Source: Erysipelothrix rhusiopathiae
GTDB lineage: Bacteria; Bacillota_I; Bacilli_A; Erysipelotrichales; Erysipelotrichaceae
Assembly: GCF_900637845.1 (NCBI RefSeq)
Contig: NZ_LR134439.1
Coordinates: 434,001 to 498,000, forward strand
DNA length: 64,000 nucleotides
Direction: 5' to 3'
The notes under the pieces: generated by a model
The model's database searches: none
What the model was told of the DNA's origin: nothing
What the model saw: the letters and a program-made list of their open reading frames with translations, nothing else
Part shown: piece by piece, positions 26,471 to 36,094 of the stretch
Layout of the letters: the number at the start of each line of letters is the position of its first letter
Numbering within the stretch: position 1 is the first letter of the stretch
Position numbers and translations under genes: made by a program

Positions 26471-27381
26471 GGTAATAGAGGTTTTAATGATTCAATCATG
26501 GATAAAACTGCGGTTGTTCCCCCTTCGGTTAGGTACCAAACTTCAGGATCCACATAGATGATATGGCCGTTTTGGTAGGCACGCGTTGCTTTCACAAAGG
26601 CATTGTCCATCAAGACTTCCGCATTTCCTTCACCACCGGTTACCCGGGAGCGATCCATTACAAGGATATAATCAGGGTTAAGGTCTTGGATTTGTTCGAA
26701 GGAGAGGGTAGAACCATGGGTTGAGACATCAAATTGTTTGGAAACGGGCGTAAATCCGAAATCACGGTACACATGATCATATCGGCTTTCAGGTCCGAAG
26801 GCTTTAATCTCATTGCCATTGGCCATTAAGAAAAGTAAGGTGCCCGTTTGTTTTTGTGCTTCATTCTTGAATGCATCTACCTGACTTTCTAAATCAGTCA
26901 TCAAGCCTTCAAGATCACGACCTGGGTAGAGCTGATGAAGTATGTCAGTATTTGTTTTCATCGATGCGATTAAGCCATCGGGATGACTGTCTCTTCCCAT
27001 ATAGATTGTAGGGGCAATTTTTGAGAGGGCTTCGTAATGTTTGGCACTGCGACCTGAGATAACGATAAGATCTGGTTGTGCTTCACTTATGCGTTCATAA
27101 TTGGGTTCAAAAAGGGTACCAATATCGGTGAGGTTTGAATCCAATTTCGACTTCAGTGTTGTCGTTAAGGAGGCAGTAGGCACCCCGGAAATTGGTAAAT
27201 CATAGGATTCCATCATATCAATGATTCCCATATCAAAGACAAATACGTTCTGTGGGTTTTCGTTAACCTCGGTTGTTCCTAATTTATGTGTAATGGAAAG
27301 GGTGGTATCTTTTGTTTTTTGAGGTGTACATCCCGTCACGAAGATGAGGGCAAAGCACACGATTAATGTTTTAAAGTTCAT
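26467..27381 (-). CDS. Ferric-siderophore substrate-binding lipoprotein (FecB/FatB/YclQ-like)
   Basis: 304 residues with lipobox FVTGC (Cys18). The periplasmic-binding type III fold is seen in VFVFDMGIIDMMESY, ISEAQPDLIVISGR and LSFEQIQDLNPDYILVMD. It captures an iron-siderophore complex outside the cell and hands it to the two permeases encoded upstream on this strand. It overlaps the ATPase gene by 11 bases and is the last gene of the operon. The order permease, permease, ATPase, binding protein is that of yclNOPQ and fatDCEB. Confidence 0.92.
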   Translation of the reverse strand: MNFKTLIVCFALIFVTGCTPQKTKDTTLSITHKLGTTEVNENPQNVFVFDMGIIDMMESYDLPISGVPTASLTTTLKSKLDSNLTDIGTLFEPNYERISEAQPDLIVISGRSAKHYEALSKIAPTIYMGRDSHPDGLIASMKTNTDILHQLYPGRDLEGLMTDLESQVDAFKNEAQKQTGTLLFLMANGNEIKAFGPESRYDHVYRDFGFTPVSKQFDVSTHGSTLSFEQIQDLNPDYILVMDRSRVTGGEGNAEVLMDNAFVKATRAYQNGHIIYVDPEVWYLTEGGTTAVLSMIESLKPLLP

Positions 27382-28144
27382 AGTTCCTCGTTTCTACACA
27401 ACATTGTTTGATTGTGTTATGGGTGAAAATTGTAAAGTCTAAATCATAAAGCTGTTTTAGGATGGGTTGTGTTAGCGTTGAATCGACGGCGCCATGCGCA
27501 ATGCATTCCCCATCTTTTAAACAAACAACCGCATCACAATATCGATACACCATATTTACATCGTGCAGAATCATGACGATGGTTTTATTGCGATGACTTA
27601 CGAAATGGTTCATGCATTGCATGAATTCATGGGCATGTTTTAAGTCCAAATTATTTAACGGTTCATCCAAAAGAATTACTTCGGTATCTTGAGCTAAGAC
27701 CATCGCGATATAGACACGCTGAAGCTGTCCTCCGGAAAGGGTTTGGATGGATTGGTCTTTAAAATCCCAACATTCCATGTCTTGAAGGCATGTCCTCACA
27801 ATTTGATGATCTTCTTCCGTTAGTTGACGTGGATTATGGGGGTAACGACCGTAGGATACAAGATCGTAGACACTTAAATTCAAGTTATGGTGATTGCGTT
27901 GTTTTAAAATCGAAACGTGTTTCGCAAAATTAATGGCTTTGAAGGTTTGGATATCGTTATCGTTAAGATATGTTTTCCCTGATGAGGGATGGGATAATCG
28001 TCCAATTAGATTGAGTAAGGTTGATTTACCCGATCCATTTTCGCCAAGAATGGCGGTCATAGCACCTTTTTGAATTGTGATTGCACAGTTCTCTAAGGCA
28101 TTAAGGGTCCCATAAGTTTTAGTAAGGCTTTCTGTTTTAATCAT
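27371..28144 (-). CDS. Ferric-siderophore ABC ATPase (YclP/FecE-like)
   Basis: 257 residues. Walker A GENGSGKST, signature LSGGQLQRVYIAMVLAQD, Walker B VILLDEPLNNLD, H-loop ILHDVNM. The YDLVSYGRYPH stretch after the Q-loop is typical of FecE/FhuC-type ATPases for iron chelates. It powers uptake through the two permeases encoded just upstream. Its ends overlap both neighbours. Confidence 0.94.
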   Translation of the reverse strand: MIKTESLTKTYGTLNALENCAITIQKGAMTAILGENGSGKSTLLNLIGRLSHPSSGKTYLNDNDIQTFKAINFAKHVSILKQRNHHNLNLSVYDLVSYGRYPHNPRQLTEEDHQIVRTCLQDMECWDFKDQSIQTLSGGQLQRVYIAMVLAQDTEVILLDEPLNNLDLKHAHEFMQCMNHFVSHRNKTIVMILHDVNMVYRYCDAVVCLKDGECIAHGAVDSTLTQPILKQLYDLDFTIFTHNTIKQCCVETRNYEL

Positions 28145-29051
28145 GTTTACGCTCCTTAATCATAAAAATAATCAGTGCCAATGAGCCAATCAAATTAATA
28201 AAAACGGTGATGGTTCCGGTGAAATTAAAAAGACGTTCGAAGATAAGTTGGGACCCGAGAAGCAGTATAAAGGCTAGAAGCGTTCCGGTGATGATAATTG
28301 GTTTTGTCTTTGAACTTGGACACAGTTCTTGGGCTAAATTGCTGGTCAGTAGACCAAGAAAGGTCAGTGGTCCGACAAGACTTGTGACAAGGGAACTTGA
28401 GAGAATGACAAGAAATAAGACTTCCTTGTGGACCAAAGGGACATCCAGACCCAAACTTTGAGCAGTATCATCCCCAAGGACTAAAACATCAAACTGATGG
28501 CGTTTGTGGTTATAGATGCCGAGGATGAGAACCGTAAGTAAAACGGAAATACCTAAAAATTTCGGTTGGATGGCATTAAAGGATACAAAGTTTTGACTTT
28601 GAAGGATACTGAATTCCAGCGGATCCATCATCATTTGTAAGGTTGTGGAGAGTGCACCCATTAAGGTTGAAAAGACCGTCCCAATTAGAAGCAAAAGATA
28701 GATGTCATTTCCACATCGCTTTAAGATTTTTGGGTAGATCATGAGGCCGATGATTGACATGGTGAATAAGGCGATTAGTGGATTGAGCATCGGATTGTTT
28801 AGAATCATAAGACACCCGATCTGAATCAATAGGTACATGCGTTCAAAACCCAATAAAGCCGGAGAGACAATGCGGTTATGGGTTAGTCTTTGAAATAACG
28901 TTGTGCTCAGATTAACTAAATAAGAAGTGATGCACAGAGTGAGGATTTGGACGCATCGACGCTGAAAGATATACGCACTGGTTAAGCCACTTCCTAAATA
29001 ATAAACAGCACAGAGAAACGCAATCCATCCTAAGATTTTTTTATAATTCAT
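28137..29051 (-). CDS. Ferric-siderophore ABC permease (YclO/FatC-like)
   Basis: 304 residues of FecCD type with about nine to ten helices. The family segment FDVLVLGDDTAQSLGLD and the following SLVTSLVGPLTFLGLLTSNLAQ helix-loop are clear. It forms the channel with the product of the preceding gene. Overlaps of 8 and 11 bases with its neighbours show a single transcription unit. Confidence 0.93.
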   Translation of the reverse strand: MNYKKILGWIAFLCAVYYLGSGLTSAYIFQRRCVQILTLCITSYLVNLSTTLFQRLTHNRIVSPALLGFERMYLLIQIGCLMILNNPMLNPLIALFTMSIIGLMIYPKILKRCGNDIYLLLLIGTVFSTLMGALSTTLQMMMDPLEFSILQSQNFVSFNAIQPKFLGISVLLTVLILGIYNHKRHQFDVLVLGDDTAQSLGLDVPLVHKEVLFLVILSSSLVTSLVGPLTFLGLLTSNLAQELCPSSKTKPIIITGTLLAFILLLGSQLIFERLFNFTGTITVFINLIGSLALIIFMIKERKHD

Positions 29052-30003
29052 GGCGGATCATCCCTAGAAATCCTAAGGACCCAACAATTCCCAATATAAA
29101 TCCTACGGGAAGTTCGTAGGGGAAGATTACGATGCGTGTAATGAGATCACATACTAAGACCAGGCATGACCCATAAAGCCCACACAGTAAAAATGAGTTG
29201 GATGAACCATAACGCATGGCAATCATATTGGGAACAATCAGACCTATAAAAGGCAATGTTCCCACCGTCACAACGACAGAAGCGGTAAGCAGCGATACGA
29301 GTACCAATGCAAGGTTCATTACGGACTTAGGTTTTAAGCCAAGATTACGCGCAAAGTCATCACCAAGTGATAGAATATCAAATTTACGGGCGGCAAATAA
29401 TGCACACAATAACAGTGGAACGGCCGTAAAAAGTAACTCATAACGCCCTGCAATAATTTGAGTAAACGATCCCGTCATCATCCCTCCTAAAGCTTGCATT
29501 AAATCAAACTTAAGGGCTAAAAAGGTGGTCATCGATTCAATCATGGTTCCGACCATAATCCCAAGCAGGGGAATAAAGACTACATTCTTTAAGGGAATCA
29601 GACGTAAGAGCCTCAGAAAAAGGGCTGTACCTAAAATCGCAAATAAATATGCGAGTAAGGTTTTATGAAGCAATGATGCCCCTGGAAAGAGAATCAATGC
29701 GATGAGAATTCCCATCCGGGCTGCATCCATCGTAACAGCGGTTGAGGGAGATACAAACCGGTTACGCGTCACCTTTTGCATAATCATGCCCGAAATGGCT
29801 AAGGAACTACCGGTAAGAATAATCGCGCAAAGACGGGGAAGGCGACTTGTAAGCAGAATCGACCACGCATCGCTACTCCCTGTAATCAAGGCGTTAAAAG
29901 ACAAGGGCAGTACACCTACAAATAATGATCCAAAACTAAGAATCAATAAGAACATTCCTGCCCATGTGGTGTGTCGATCTTTAAGCGTAAAACGAACAAA
30001 CAT
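29041..30003 (-). CDS. Ferric-siderophore ABC permease (YclN/FatD-like)
   Basis: 320 residues of FecCD type. The motifs RLPRLCAIILTGSSLAISG, FDILSLGDDFARNLGL and GTLPFIGLIVPNMIAMRYG are characteristic. It is the first gene of the four-gene uptake operon, with AAAGGAATCGAG before its ATG. I saw no clear Fur box in the 100 bases upstream. Confidence 0.94.
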   Translation of the reverse strand: MFVRFTLKDRHTTWAGMFLLILSFGSLFVGVLPLSFNALITGSSDAWSILLTSRLPRLCAIILTGSSLAISGMIMQKVTRNRFVSPSTAVTMDAARMGILIALILFPGASLLHKTLLAYLFAILGTALFLRLLRLIPLKNVVFIPLLGIMVGTMIESMTTFLALKFDLMQALGGMMTGSFTQIIAGRYELLFTAVPLLLCALFAARKFDILSLGDDFARNLGLKPKSVMNLALVLVSLLTASVVVTVGTLPFIGLIVPNMIAMRYGSSNSFLLCGLYGSCLVLVCDLITRIVIFPYELPVGFILGIVGSLGFLGMIRHEL

Positions 30004-30896
30004 ATTCTCGATTCCTTTCTGTTACTGCCCTTTTAGTGTATGGAAGTGCTTTAGAACACACAAGCAAAACATTAATTAATTTTGGTTCTTTTTTCACAAA
30101 CTCTTAATAATCATGTCTGATTACGATTGAAAATTTCGTTTTCGAGGTCTAAATGATACTGGTTTTCGTTATCTTGTGAAAAATTACGCTTCATCTACAA
30201 AAACCACCCTGATTGCGCTTCTAAAATAAACGTTTTGTGAAAAGCGTTCATTTTATGACAGAAATTGAATTTTTCAGGACAAGAAAGCGGTCTTTATGTG
30301 TGGAAATGATACGATGTCGTTGTAGAAAAGTGTTCGTATATGTGTTTAATGGATTGTAGGCAGTCAAAAAGGAGTTTTTTGTCTTTTAATTATTAAACGA
30401 AATTAGGATACTTTTGTGTATAATTGAAATTTTCAAACAGATGAATTTAGCATAATTATCCCATATAGGCTAATTAAAGCGATGAAATCCTTAATGTTGT
30501 ATATGTCGATGAAAAAGAAGTATTGATTGTGATTCTTTAAAAAGAACGGGTCATTGAATATCATGGTGATGTAAAACTATTTCTTATTTAGAAACTGCTA
30601 CGGATAAGTAAGGAACGCCATATAGAACACTTCAAAAACCATGGTGTGGATACACATTTAAACAAGCAAATGGCTATGATGTCGAAGGCTTGAATTATAG
30701 ATTGATACTCTCTCTTAGCAATACAAAAATTTGCGGAAATAACATTAGCATCTATACCAACTCCTAAAACGCCTACATTATCTTAAACTGGAGTAAACAG
30801 TCACGTGCTACTTATAGCGGTATGCGTGTTTGTGTTGAATTTCTAATCGTTTTCAAAATAGAAAAGGTCAGTCTTTGACCGAGAAAGGAATAAAAA
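30004..30896. other. Gene-poor stretch with traces of a decayed frame
   Basis: No intact gene is supported. From about 30480 the plus strand can be read as EILNVVYVDEKEVLIVIL, a stop, KERVIEYHGDVKLFLI, a stop, then about 30 more sensible residues. A second frame nearby reads GTPYRTLQKPWCGYTFKQ onward to about 30770. These look like pieces of one or two broken genes, but I cannot identify them. Confidence 0.45.
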
Positions 30897-31655
30897 ATGA
30901 AAAAAATAATGACTACGATCTTAATCGTTCTTGTTTTGCTATCAGGATGTTCAAAATCAAACAAACCAAATGATGAACAAAAAGCAAAGCTAAACGAAGC
31001 TACTGATCGTTTAATGAACGCAAATGCGGTCGACATTGACTTAGTGCTTGAGATGAAACCAGAAAAACGCGAACAGCTTAACGATGCCGTATCCGCAAAT
31101 ATGGGAATTAAATATGCGAAAGCAAGATTACCGCTTGATTTTGATTTAATTTTTAAAATTAACGTACCCGATGAAGACGATGCATCAATGAACATCTATA
31201 AAAAAGGTTCTGATGTTTATATGGACTTTATGGAACAAAAAATGAAAATTGATATTAAACAAATTCCACAAGTTGGTACAATCTTAGAATTTCCATATAG
31301 TGATATACAATCCAAAACTACGGATATTAATTTTGACAAAGCAACCGTCGTATCAGAAAACAATCAACTTGTTTATACCTTCGACCTAAATGACTTCTTA
31401 CAATCCGATACATTTAAAAAAGCATTGGCAGAACAAGGTCAAGATGTAGACTTAGATTTCAAGCAAGGTCAAGCGATTGTGAAGGTAGGGGAAGAGATTG
31501 AAAACATCGACCTCAGCTTTATGGTAACTGAAAAGAATTCGATGGAATCGATGGAATTATTGATTACAACTGAAGTTGTTGGGTTAAATGATTCAGTAGA
31601 AATGTCATTCCCAAACTTTGATGCATTCATCGACATGACTCAGCTATACCAGTAA
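30897..31655 (+). CDS. Lipoprotein of LppX/LolA-like type, unknown function
   Basis: 252 residues, ATG behind GAAAGGA. The signal peptide ends in LVLLSGC (Cys18). The mature part has the alternating amphipathic strands of small lipid-binding-like lipoproteins (VDIDLVLEMKPEK, FDLIFKINVPDED, MNIYKKGSDVYMDF, TTDINFDKATVV). Similar Firmicute proteins of the DUF6612 type are known, but the role is unclear. Transcribed alone. Confidence 0.8.
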   Translation: MKKIMTTILIVLVLLSGCSKSNKPNDEQKAKLNEATDRLMNANAVDIDLVLEMKPEKREQLNDAVSANMGIKYAKARLPLDFDLIFKINVPDEDDASMNIYKKGSDVYMDFMEQKMKIDIKQIPQVGTILEFPYSDIQSKTTDINFDKATVVSENNQLVYTFDLNDFLQSDTFKKALAEQGQDVDLDFKQGQAIVKVGEEIENIDLSFMVTEKNSMESMELLITTEVVGLNDSVEMSFPNFDAFIDMTQLYQ

Positions 31656-31678
31656 ATATTAGTAAAATTTACGCAATA

Positions 31679-31713
31679 AAAAAAGCAAGAAAATAACATT
31701 TCTTGTTTTTTTA
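31679..31713 (+). terminator. Terminator after the LppX-like lipoprotein gene
   Basis: AAAAGCAAGAAA and TTTCTTGTTTTT (one G-U pair) with a 6-base loop and a T tail. Confidence 0.8.
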
Positions 31714-31785
31714 TTACATTGCATTAATCTTGTAAACTGATAAAATAAACTTAGAAGAAGCCAAGAATTGGCCTTGGGAGGTAGT

Positions 31786-32799
31786 ATGAAAGTTTTAGTT
31801 ACAGGTGGTGCTGGTTATATTGGGAGTCATACATGTGTTGAATTATTAAACCAAGGATTTGAAGTTGTTGTGGTTGATAATTTAAGTAACTCAAGTGTCG
31901 AAGCACTCAAACGTGTTGAAGCAATTACTGGAAAAACCGTTACGTTTTATGAAACCAATGTTCTTGATAAACCAAGCCTAAATGCAATTTTTGAAAAGGA
32001 ATCCGTGGATGCTGTCATTCATTTCGCAGCCTTAAAAGCTGTGGGTGAAAGTGTATCCAAACCTTTAGAGTATTATCAAAATAATATTACAGGAACACTT
32101 ACTCTTTGTGAGGTGATGCGTGATAATGATGTAAAGAATATTATCTTTAGTTCATCCGCAACGGTTTATGGAGCACCTAAAACCGTTCCAATTAATGAAT
32201 CATTCCCACTTTCCACAACAAGTCCATATGGAAGTACAAAACTCATGGCAGAAGATATGTTGCGTGATTTAAATATTGCGGATCCTTCATGGAACGTTGT
32301 GATTTTACGTTACTTTAATCCAATTGGTGCCCATGAGTCAGGAACGATCGGCGAAGATCCAAAAGGTATTCCAAATAATCTTGTTCCTTACATCACTCAA
32401 GTGGCAGTTGGAAAATTAGATCATCTATCTGTATTTGGAGATGACTATGACACGGTTGATGGTAGTGGTGTTCGCGATTACATTCACGTGGTTGATATTG
32501 CTTTAGGTCACGTAGCTGCACTTAAGAAAATGACAGAAACACCAGAATACCGTGTTTATAATCTTGGTACAGGTCAAGGATATTCTGTTCTAGAGATGGT
32601 TAAAGCATTTAGTGATGTAGTCGGTCATGAAATTCCTTATCAAATTAAAGAACGTCGCCCCGGTGACATTGCGGAATGTTATGCTGATCCACAAAAGGCT
32701 CGTGAAGAGTTAGGATGGGAAGCAAAACGTGATCTTCATAAAATGTGTGAAGATTCATGGAACTGGCAAAAATCAAATCCTAACGGATACGAACAATAA
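31786..32799 (+). CDS. galE: UDP-glucose 4-epimerase
   Basis: 337 residues from ATG 31786 behind GGGAGG; an upstream in-frame TTG (31768) is not preferred. NAD-binding GGAGYIGSH at the N-terminus, SSSATVYG with the catalytic Ser/Thr region, and the YGSTK Tyr-Lys pair. The [11 protein letters not shown] and [13 protein letters not shown] segments are typical of GalE. It interconverts UDP-glucose and UDP-galactose for galactose use and for surface polysaccharide. It stands alone here with no gal operon partners. Confidence 0.96.
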   Translation: MKVLVTGGAGYIGSHTCVELLNQGFEVVVVDNLSNSSVEALKRVEAITGKTVTFYETNVLDKPSLNAIFEKESVDAVIHFAALKAVGESVSKPLEYYQNNITGTLTLCEVMRDNDVKNIIFSSSATVYGAPKTVPINESFPLSTTSPYGSTKLMAEDMLRDLNIADPSWNVVILRYFNPIGAHESGTIGEDPKGIPNNLVPYITQVAVGKLDHLSVFGDDYDTVDGSGVRDYIHVVDIALGHVAALKKMTETPEYRVYNLGTGQGYSVLEMVKAFSDVVGHEIPYQIKERRPGDIAECYADPQKAREELGWEAKRDLHKMCEDSWNWQKSNPNGYEQ

Positions 32800-32804
32800 T
32801 CAGA

Positions 32805-32834
32805 AAAAAGGAGTTCCAACTGGAACTCCTTTTT
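32805..32834. terminator. Two-way terminator between galE and a minus-strand lipoprotein gene
   Basis: A perfect 14-bp stem, AAAAAGGAGTTCCA and TGGAACTCCTTTTT, with A and T runs suited to both directions between converging genes. Confidence 0.92.
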
Positions 32835-33279
32835 AACGTGCCGCATCAAGTTGGATGCGGGAAGTAATAATTTGTGGATAAATCTCATTACCATCCACCA
32901 TAAATCGAAACTGATCAACACGCTCATTCACGTTTAGGGCCATAAATCCATCGAGTTTTGGTTCATCATAATGATAAACAAGATTTTTAGTGGTTGCCGT
33001 AAAGATCACATGTGGTTCTTTATCAACCATTTGGTTGGAAATACTCATCTGTTCAAAGTTACGTGCTTTAGAGTAAATATAGAAATAGGCATTGTCTTGG
33101 GTATCGCGTATGAAGTAAAATCCTTCATTGACCGTAGACAGTTCACTTTGAATGGTTGATAGACATAAATCGGTATGACTTACTGTACGAATTCCATCAT
33201 GCATCGATTCAGGATTGCTTTTCGCATTACATCCTGTAAGTGAACCAAGTAAGATTAGAAAAACTATGAAACGCTTCAT
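32833..33279 (-). CDS. Small lipoprotein of unknown function
   Basis: 148 residues from the ATG at 33279, which follows AAAGGGGGG; a longer in-frame start at 33303 lies before the ribosome site. The signal peptide ends in LGSLTGC (Cys17). The mature part of about 130 residues has no recognised motif (DTQDNAYFYIYSKARN, HVIFTATTKNLVYHYDEP). It is divergent from ppdK. Confidence 0.75.
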   Translation of the reverse strand: MKRFIVFLILLGSLTGCNAKSNPESMHDGIRTVSHTDLCLSTIQSELSTVNEGFYFIRDTQDNAYFYIYSKARNFEQMSISNQMVDKEPHVIFTATTKNLVYHYDEPKLDGFMALNVNERVDQFRFMVDGNEIYPQIITSRIQLDAAR

Positions 33280-33458
33280 AATCACGCCCCCCTTTACAGT
33301 CATTGTATCACTAAGATATAACAGTTACTTTAAGGATATTGCTATCCTTGTGTAATTATGGTGAGATTTTAAATTTGTAGGTACTACCTTGTTGGCGTGC
33401 ACCCAAAAAATAAAACGGACAATGTATAATTGAAAGTGTATAAGGAGGGCTTTTCGAT

Positions 33459-36053
33459 ATGCAATATGTTTACATGTTTTCTGAAGGAAGTGCAGCGATG
33501 CGTCCAACCCTAGGTGGTAAGGGTGCAAACCTCTGTGAAATGACGAATTTGGGGCTACCAGTACCCCAAGGTTTTGTAATCAGTACGGATGCGTGTCTCC
33601 ATTATTATGAAAAAGATCATGCAATCGCACAAAATATACTGGATGAAATTTTCGCAAACCTCAGTAAATTGGAATCATTAACGGGTAAGACTTTTGGTGG
33701 AACGGATAAACCATTGCTTGTTTCCGTTCGAAGTGGTGCCCGTGTTTCCATGCCAGGGATGATGGATACCGTCTTAAACCTTGGTTTAAACGATGAAGTG
33801 GTTGAAGCATTGGCGAAAGATAATGAAAAGATGGCTTATGACTCGTATCGACGTCTGATTCAAATGTATGCGGATGTGGTTATGGGGATTGAGAAAGTGA
33901 AGATGGATCGAGAAGTTGCTTTAGTTGTCCATAAATATGGTGTGGACAGTGATCATGATTTAAGTGTTATTGCTTTGAAGGAATTGATTCAGCGTCTTAA
34001 AGAAACGTATCGAATTGAAGTAGGAGAACCGTTCCCTGATTCACCTCAAGTTCAATTGGTTCATGCCGTAGAGGCAGTCTTTAGAAGTTGGAATAATCCT
34101 AGAGCGAAGTATTATCGAAAAATGCATGATGTTCCCGATGATTGGGGAACTGCGGTAAATATACAAGAAATGGTTTTTGGAAATCGTGGTGAAGGGTGTG
34201 CTACAGGTGTTGCCTTTTCACGAAATCCCGCAACGGGAGAACATGAACTTTATGGTGAGTTTCTCTATGATGCGCAAGGTGAAGATGTGGTGGCGGGAAC
34301 GCACACACCCTTACCAATTTCTACTCTAAAAGAAACTATGCCAGAAGCATATAATGAATTTGAACGACTCGCAGAGAAACTTGAAAAACGTTATCATGAT
34401 ATGCAAGATATGGAGTTTACAATTGAAAAAGGAAAACTCTATATGTTACAGACACGAAGTGGAAAGCGTACGGCTCAAGCTGCTGTGAAAATTGCTTATG
34501 ATATGGTTCATGAAGGAACCATTACCAAACAAGAAGCCATAAACAATCTTGATGTATCCATTTTGGATGGATTACTCCATCCTCAATTTGATACCGAAAA
34601 TTTAAAATCTATAGAGCCTATTGCGAAAGGGTTACCGGCTTCGCCAGGGGCTTCAAGCGGTATGATTGTCTTTGATACACTTACGGCTGTTAAATACACT
34701 CAAAAAGGTAAACCCGTAATTTTAGTTCGTTTAGAGACGTCTCCTGAGGATATTGAGGGGATGCATCTTGCGGAGGGTATCCTGACAAGTCGTGGTGGGA
34801 TGACATCACATGCGGCGGTTGTAGCGCGTGGTATGGGGAAATCCTGTATTGTAGGATGTAGTGATGTGATCGTATATGAGGATAATACCTGTGAGATTGA
34901 TGGTAAAGTTTATAATCTCGGTGATGAAATCTCAATTGATGGTGGAACCGGTTGTGTATATCAAGGACGTCTTAAAACTCAAGAAGCGACGATGTCTAAA
35001 GAGTTTGAAACACTTCTTGATTGGGCGGATGAATTGAGTTCGATTGATGTTTACACCAATGCGGATACGCCTGCTGATGCGCAAACCGCAATCGAATTTG
35101 GTGCGAAAGGAATCGGCTTAATTCGTACTGAACATATGTTTTTTGAACGTGATCGTATTCGTGCGATGCGTGAGATGATCTTAAGTCGAACCCCTAAACA
35201 ACGTGAGGCTGCATTAACGAAAATCTTACCCATTCAACGTAAGGATTTCGAAGCAATCTTTACGGTAATGGAAAATCGAAGTGTTACCGTGCGATATCTT
35301 GATCCACCCCTACATGAGTTCATGCCAACCACAACCCAAGAAATTGAAGAGTTGGCAGCGTCGATGAATATGGGTGTTGCAGAGATTAAAACGGTTATGA
35401 GATCCTTGCATGAATATAATCCCATGATGGGACATCGTGGCTGCCGTCTTGCAATCACATATCCAGAAATTGCACTTATGCAAACTCAAGCATTGATCGA
35501 AGCGGCAATTAATGTGAATCAAAAAGGTCACCGCGTAAACCCAGAAATCATGATTCCACTTGTTGGGGATGTGAATGAGTTTAATTTCCTTGCAGGACGC
35601 ATACGAAATCTTGCGGATGCGTTAATTGACAAGGCTGGTGTAGAAGTTCATTATCGTATTGGTACCATGATTGAGCTTCCACGTGCATGTTTACTTGCGG
35701 ATAAGATTGCGGAAGAAGCGGAATTCTTCTCATTTGGAACCAATGATCTAACACAAATGACCTATGGCTTTTCCCGAGATGATGCCGGAACATTCTTAAA
35801 AGATTATTATGAGAAAGGGATTTATCAAAATGATCCTTTCGCTTCATTAGATCAAGAGGGTGTTGGGCAATTAATTCAACTAGCGATATCAAAAGCACGC
35901 GGCGTTAAGCCAGACTTAAAGATTGGAATTTGTGGTGAACATGGAGGTGATCCACGATCGGTTAAATTCTTCCGAGATGCTGGATTTAATTATGTATCCT
36001 GTTCGCCGTATCGTGTGCCAATTGCACGCATTAGTGCAGCACAAACAGTTTAA
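33459..36053 (+). CDS. ppdK: Pyruvate, phosphate dikinase
   Basis: 864 residues, ATG behind AAGGAGGG. It contains all three domains. The N-terminal ATP-grasp part has TLGGKGANLCEMTNLGLPVP. The swivelling domain has the phosphorylated His in GGMTSHAAVVARGMGK. The C-terminal barrel has GLIRTEHMFF and the active Cys in GICGEHGGDPRSVKF. It interconverts pyruvate + ATP + Pi and PEP + AMP + PPi, giving PPi-linked glycolysis or PEP regeneration. Divergent from a lipoprotein gene; a TATAAT-like box (GTATAATTG) lies near 33425. Confidence 0.97.
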   Translation: MQYVYMFSEGSAAMRPTLGGKGANLCEMTNLGLPVPQGFVISTDACLHYYEKDHAIAQNILDEIFANLSKLESLTGKTFGGTDKPLLVSVRSGARVSMPGMMDTVLNLGLNDEVVEALAKDNEKMAYDSYRRLIQMYADVVMGIEKVKMDREVALVVHKYGVDSDHDLSVIALKELIQRLKETYRIEVGEPFPDSPQVQLVHAVEAVFRSWNNPRAKYYRKMHDVPDDWGTAVNIQEMVFGNRGEGCATGVAFSRNPATGEHELYGEFLYDAQGEDVVAGTHTPLPISTLKETMPEAYNEFERLAEKLEKRYHDMQDMEFTIEKGKLYMLQTRSGKRTAQAAVKIAYDMVHEGTITKQEAINNLDVSILDGLLHPQFDTENLKSIEPIAKGLPASPGASSGMIVFDTLTAVKYTQKGKPVILVRLETSPEDIEGMHLAEGILTSRGGMTSHAAVVARGMGKSCIVGCSDVIVYEDNTCEIDGKVYNLGDEISIDGGTGCVYQGRLKTQEATMSKEFETLLDWADELSSIDVYTNADTPADAQTAIEFGAKGIGLIRTEHMFFERDRIRAMREMILSRTPKQREAALTKILPIQRKDFEAIFTVMENRSVTVRYLDPPLHEFMPTTTQEIEELAASMNMGVAEIKTVMRSLHEYNPMMGHRGCRLAITYPEIALMQTQALIEAAINVNQKGHRVNPEIMIPLVGDVNEFNFLAGRIRNLADALIDKAGVEVHYRIGTMIELPRACLLADKIAEEAEFFSFGTNDLTQMTYGFSRDDAGTFLKDYYEKGIYQNDPFASLDQEGVGQLIQLAISKARGVKPDLKIGICGEHGGDPRSVKFFRDAGFNYVSCSPYRVPIARISAAQTV

Positions 36054-36056
36054 TAG

Positions 36057-36088
36057 AAAAACACCACGTTTGAGACGTGGTGTTTTTT
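36057..36088. terminator. Two-way terminator between ppdK and the PASTA-like gene
   Basis: AAAACACCACGT and ACGTGGTGTTTT, 12-bp perfect stem, between converging genes. Confidence 0.9.
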
Positions 36089-36094
36089 CATTGG

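Noticed and set aside
30004-30120. Fur box before the siderophore operon
   Set aside because: I looked for a GATAATGATAATCATTATC-like site and found no convincing match.
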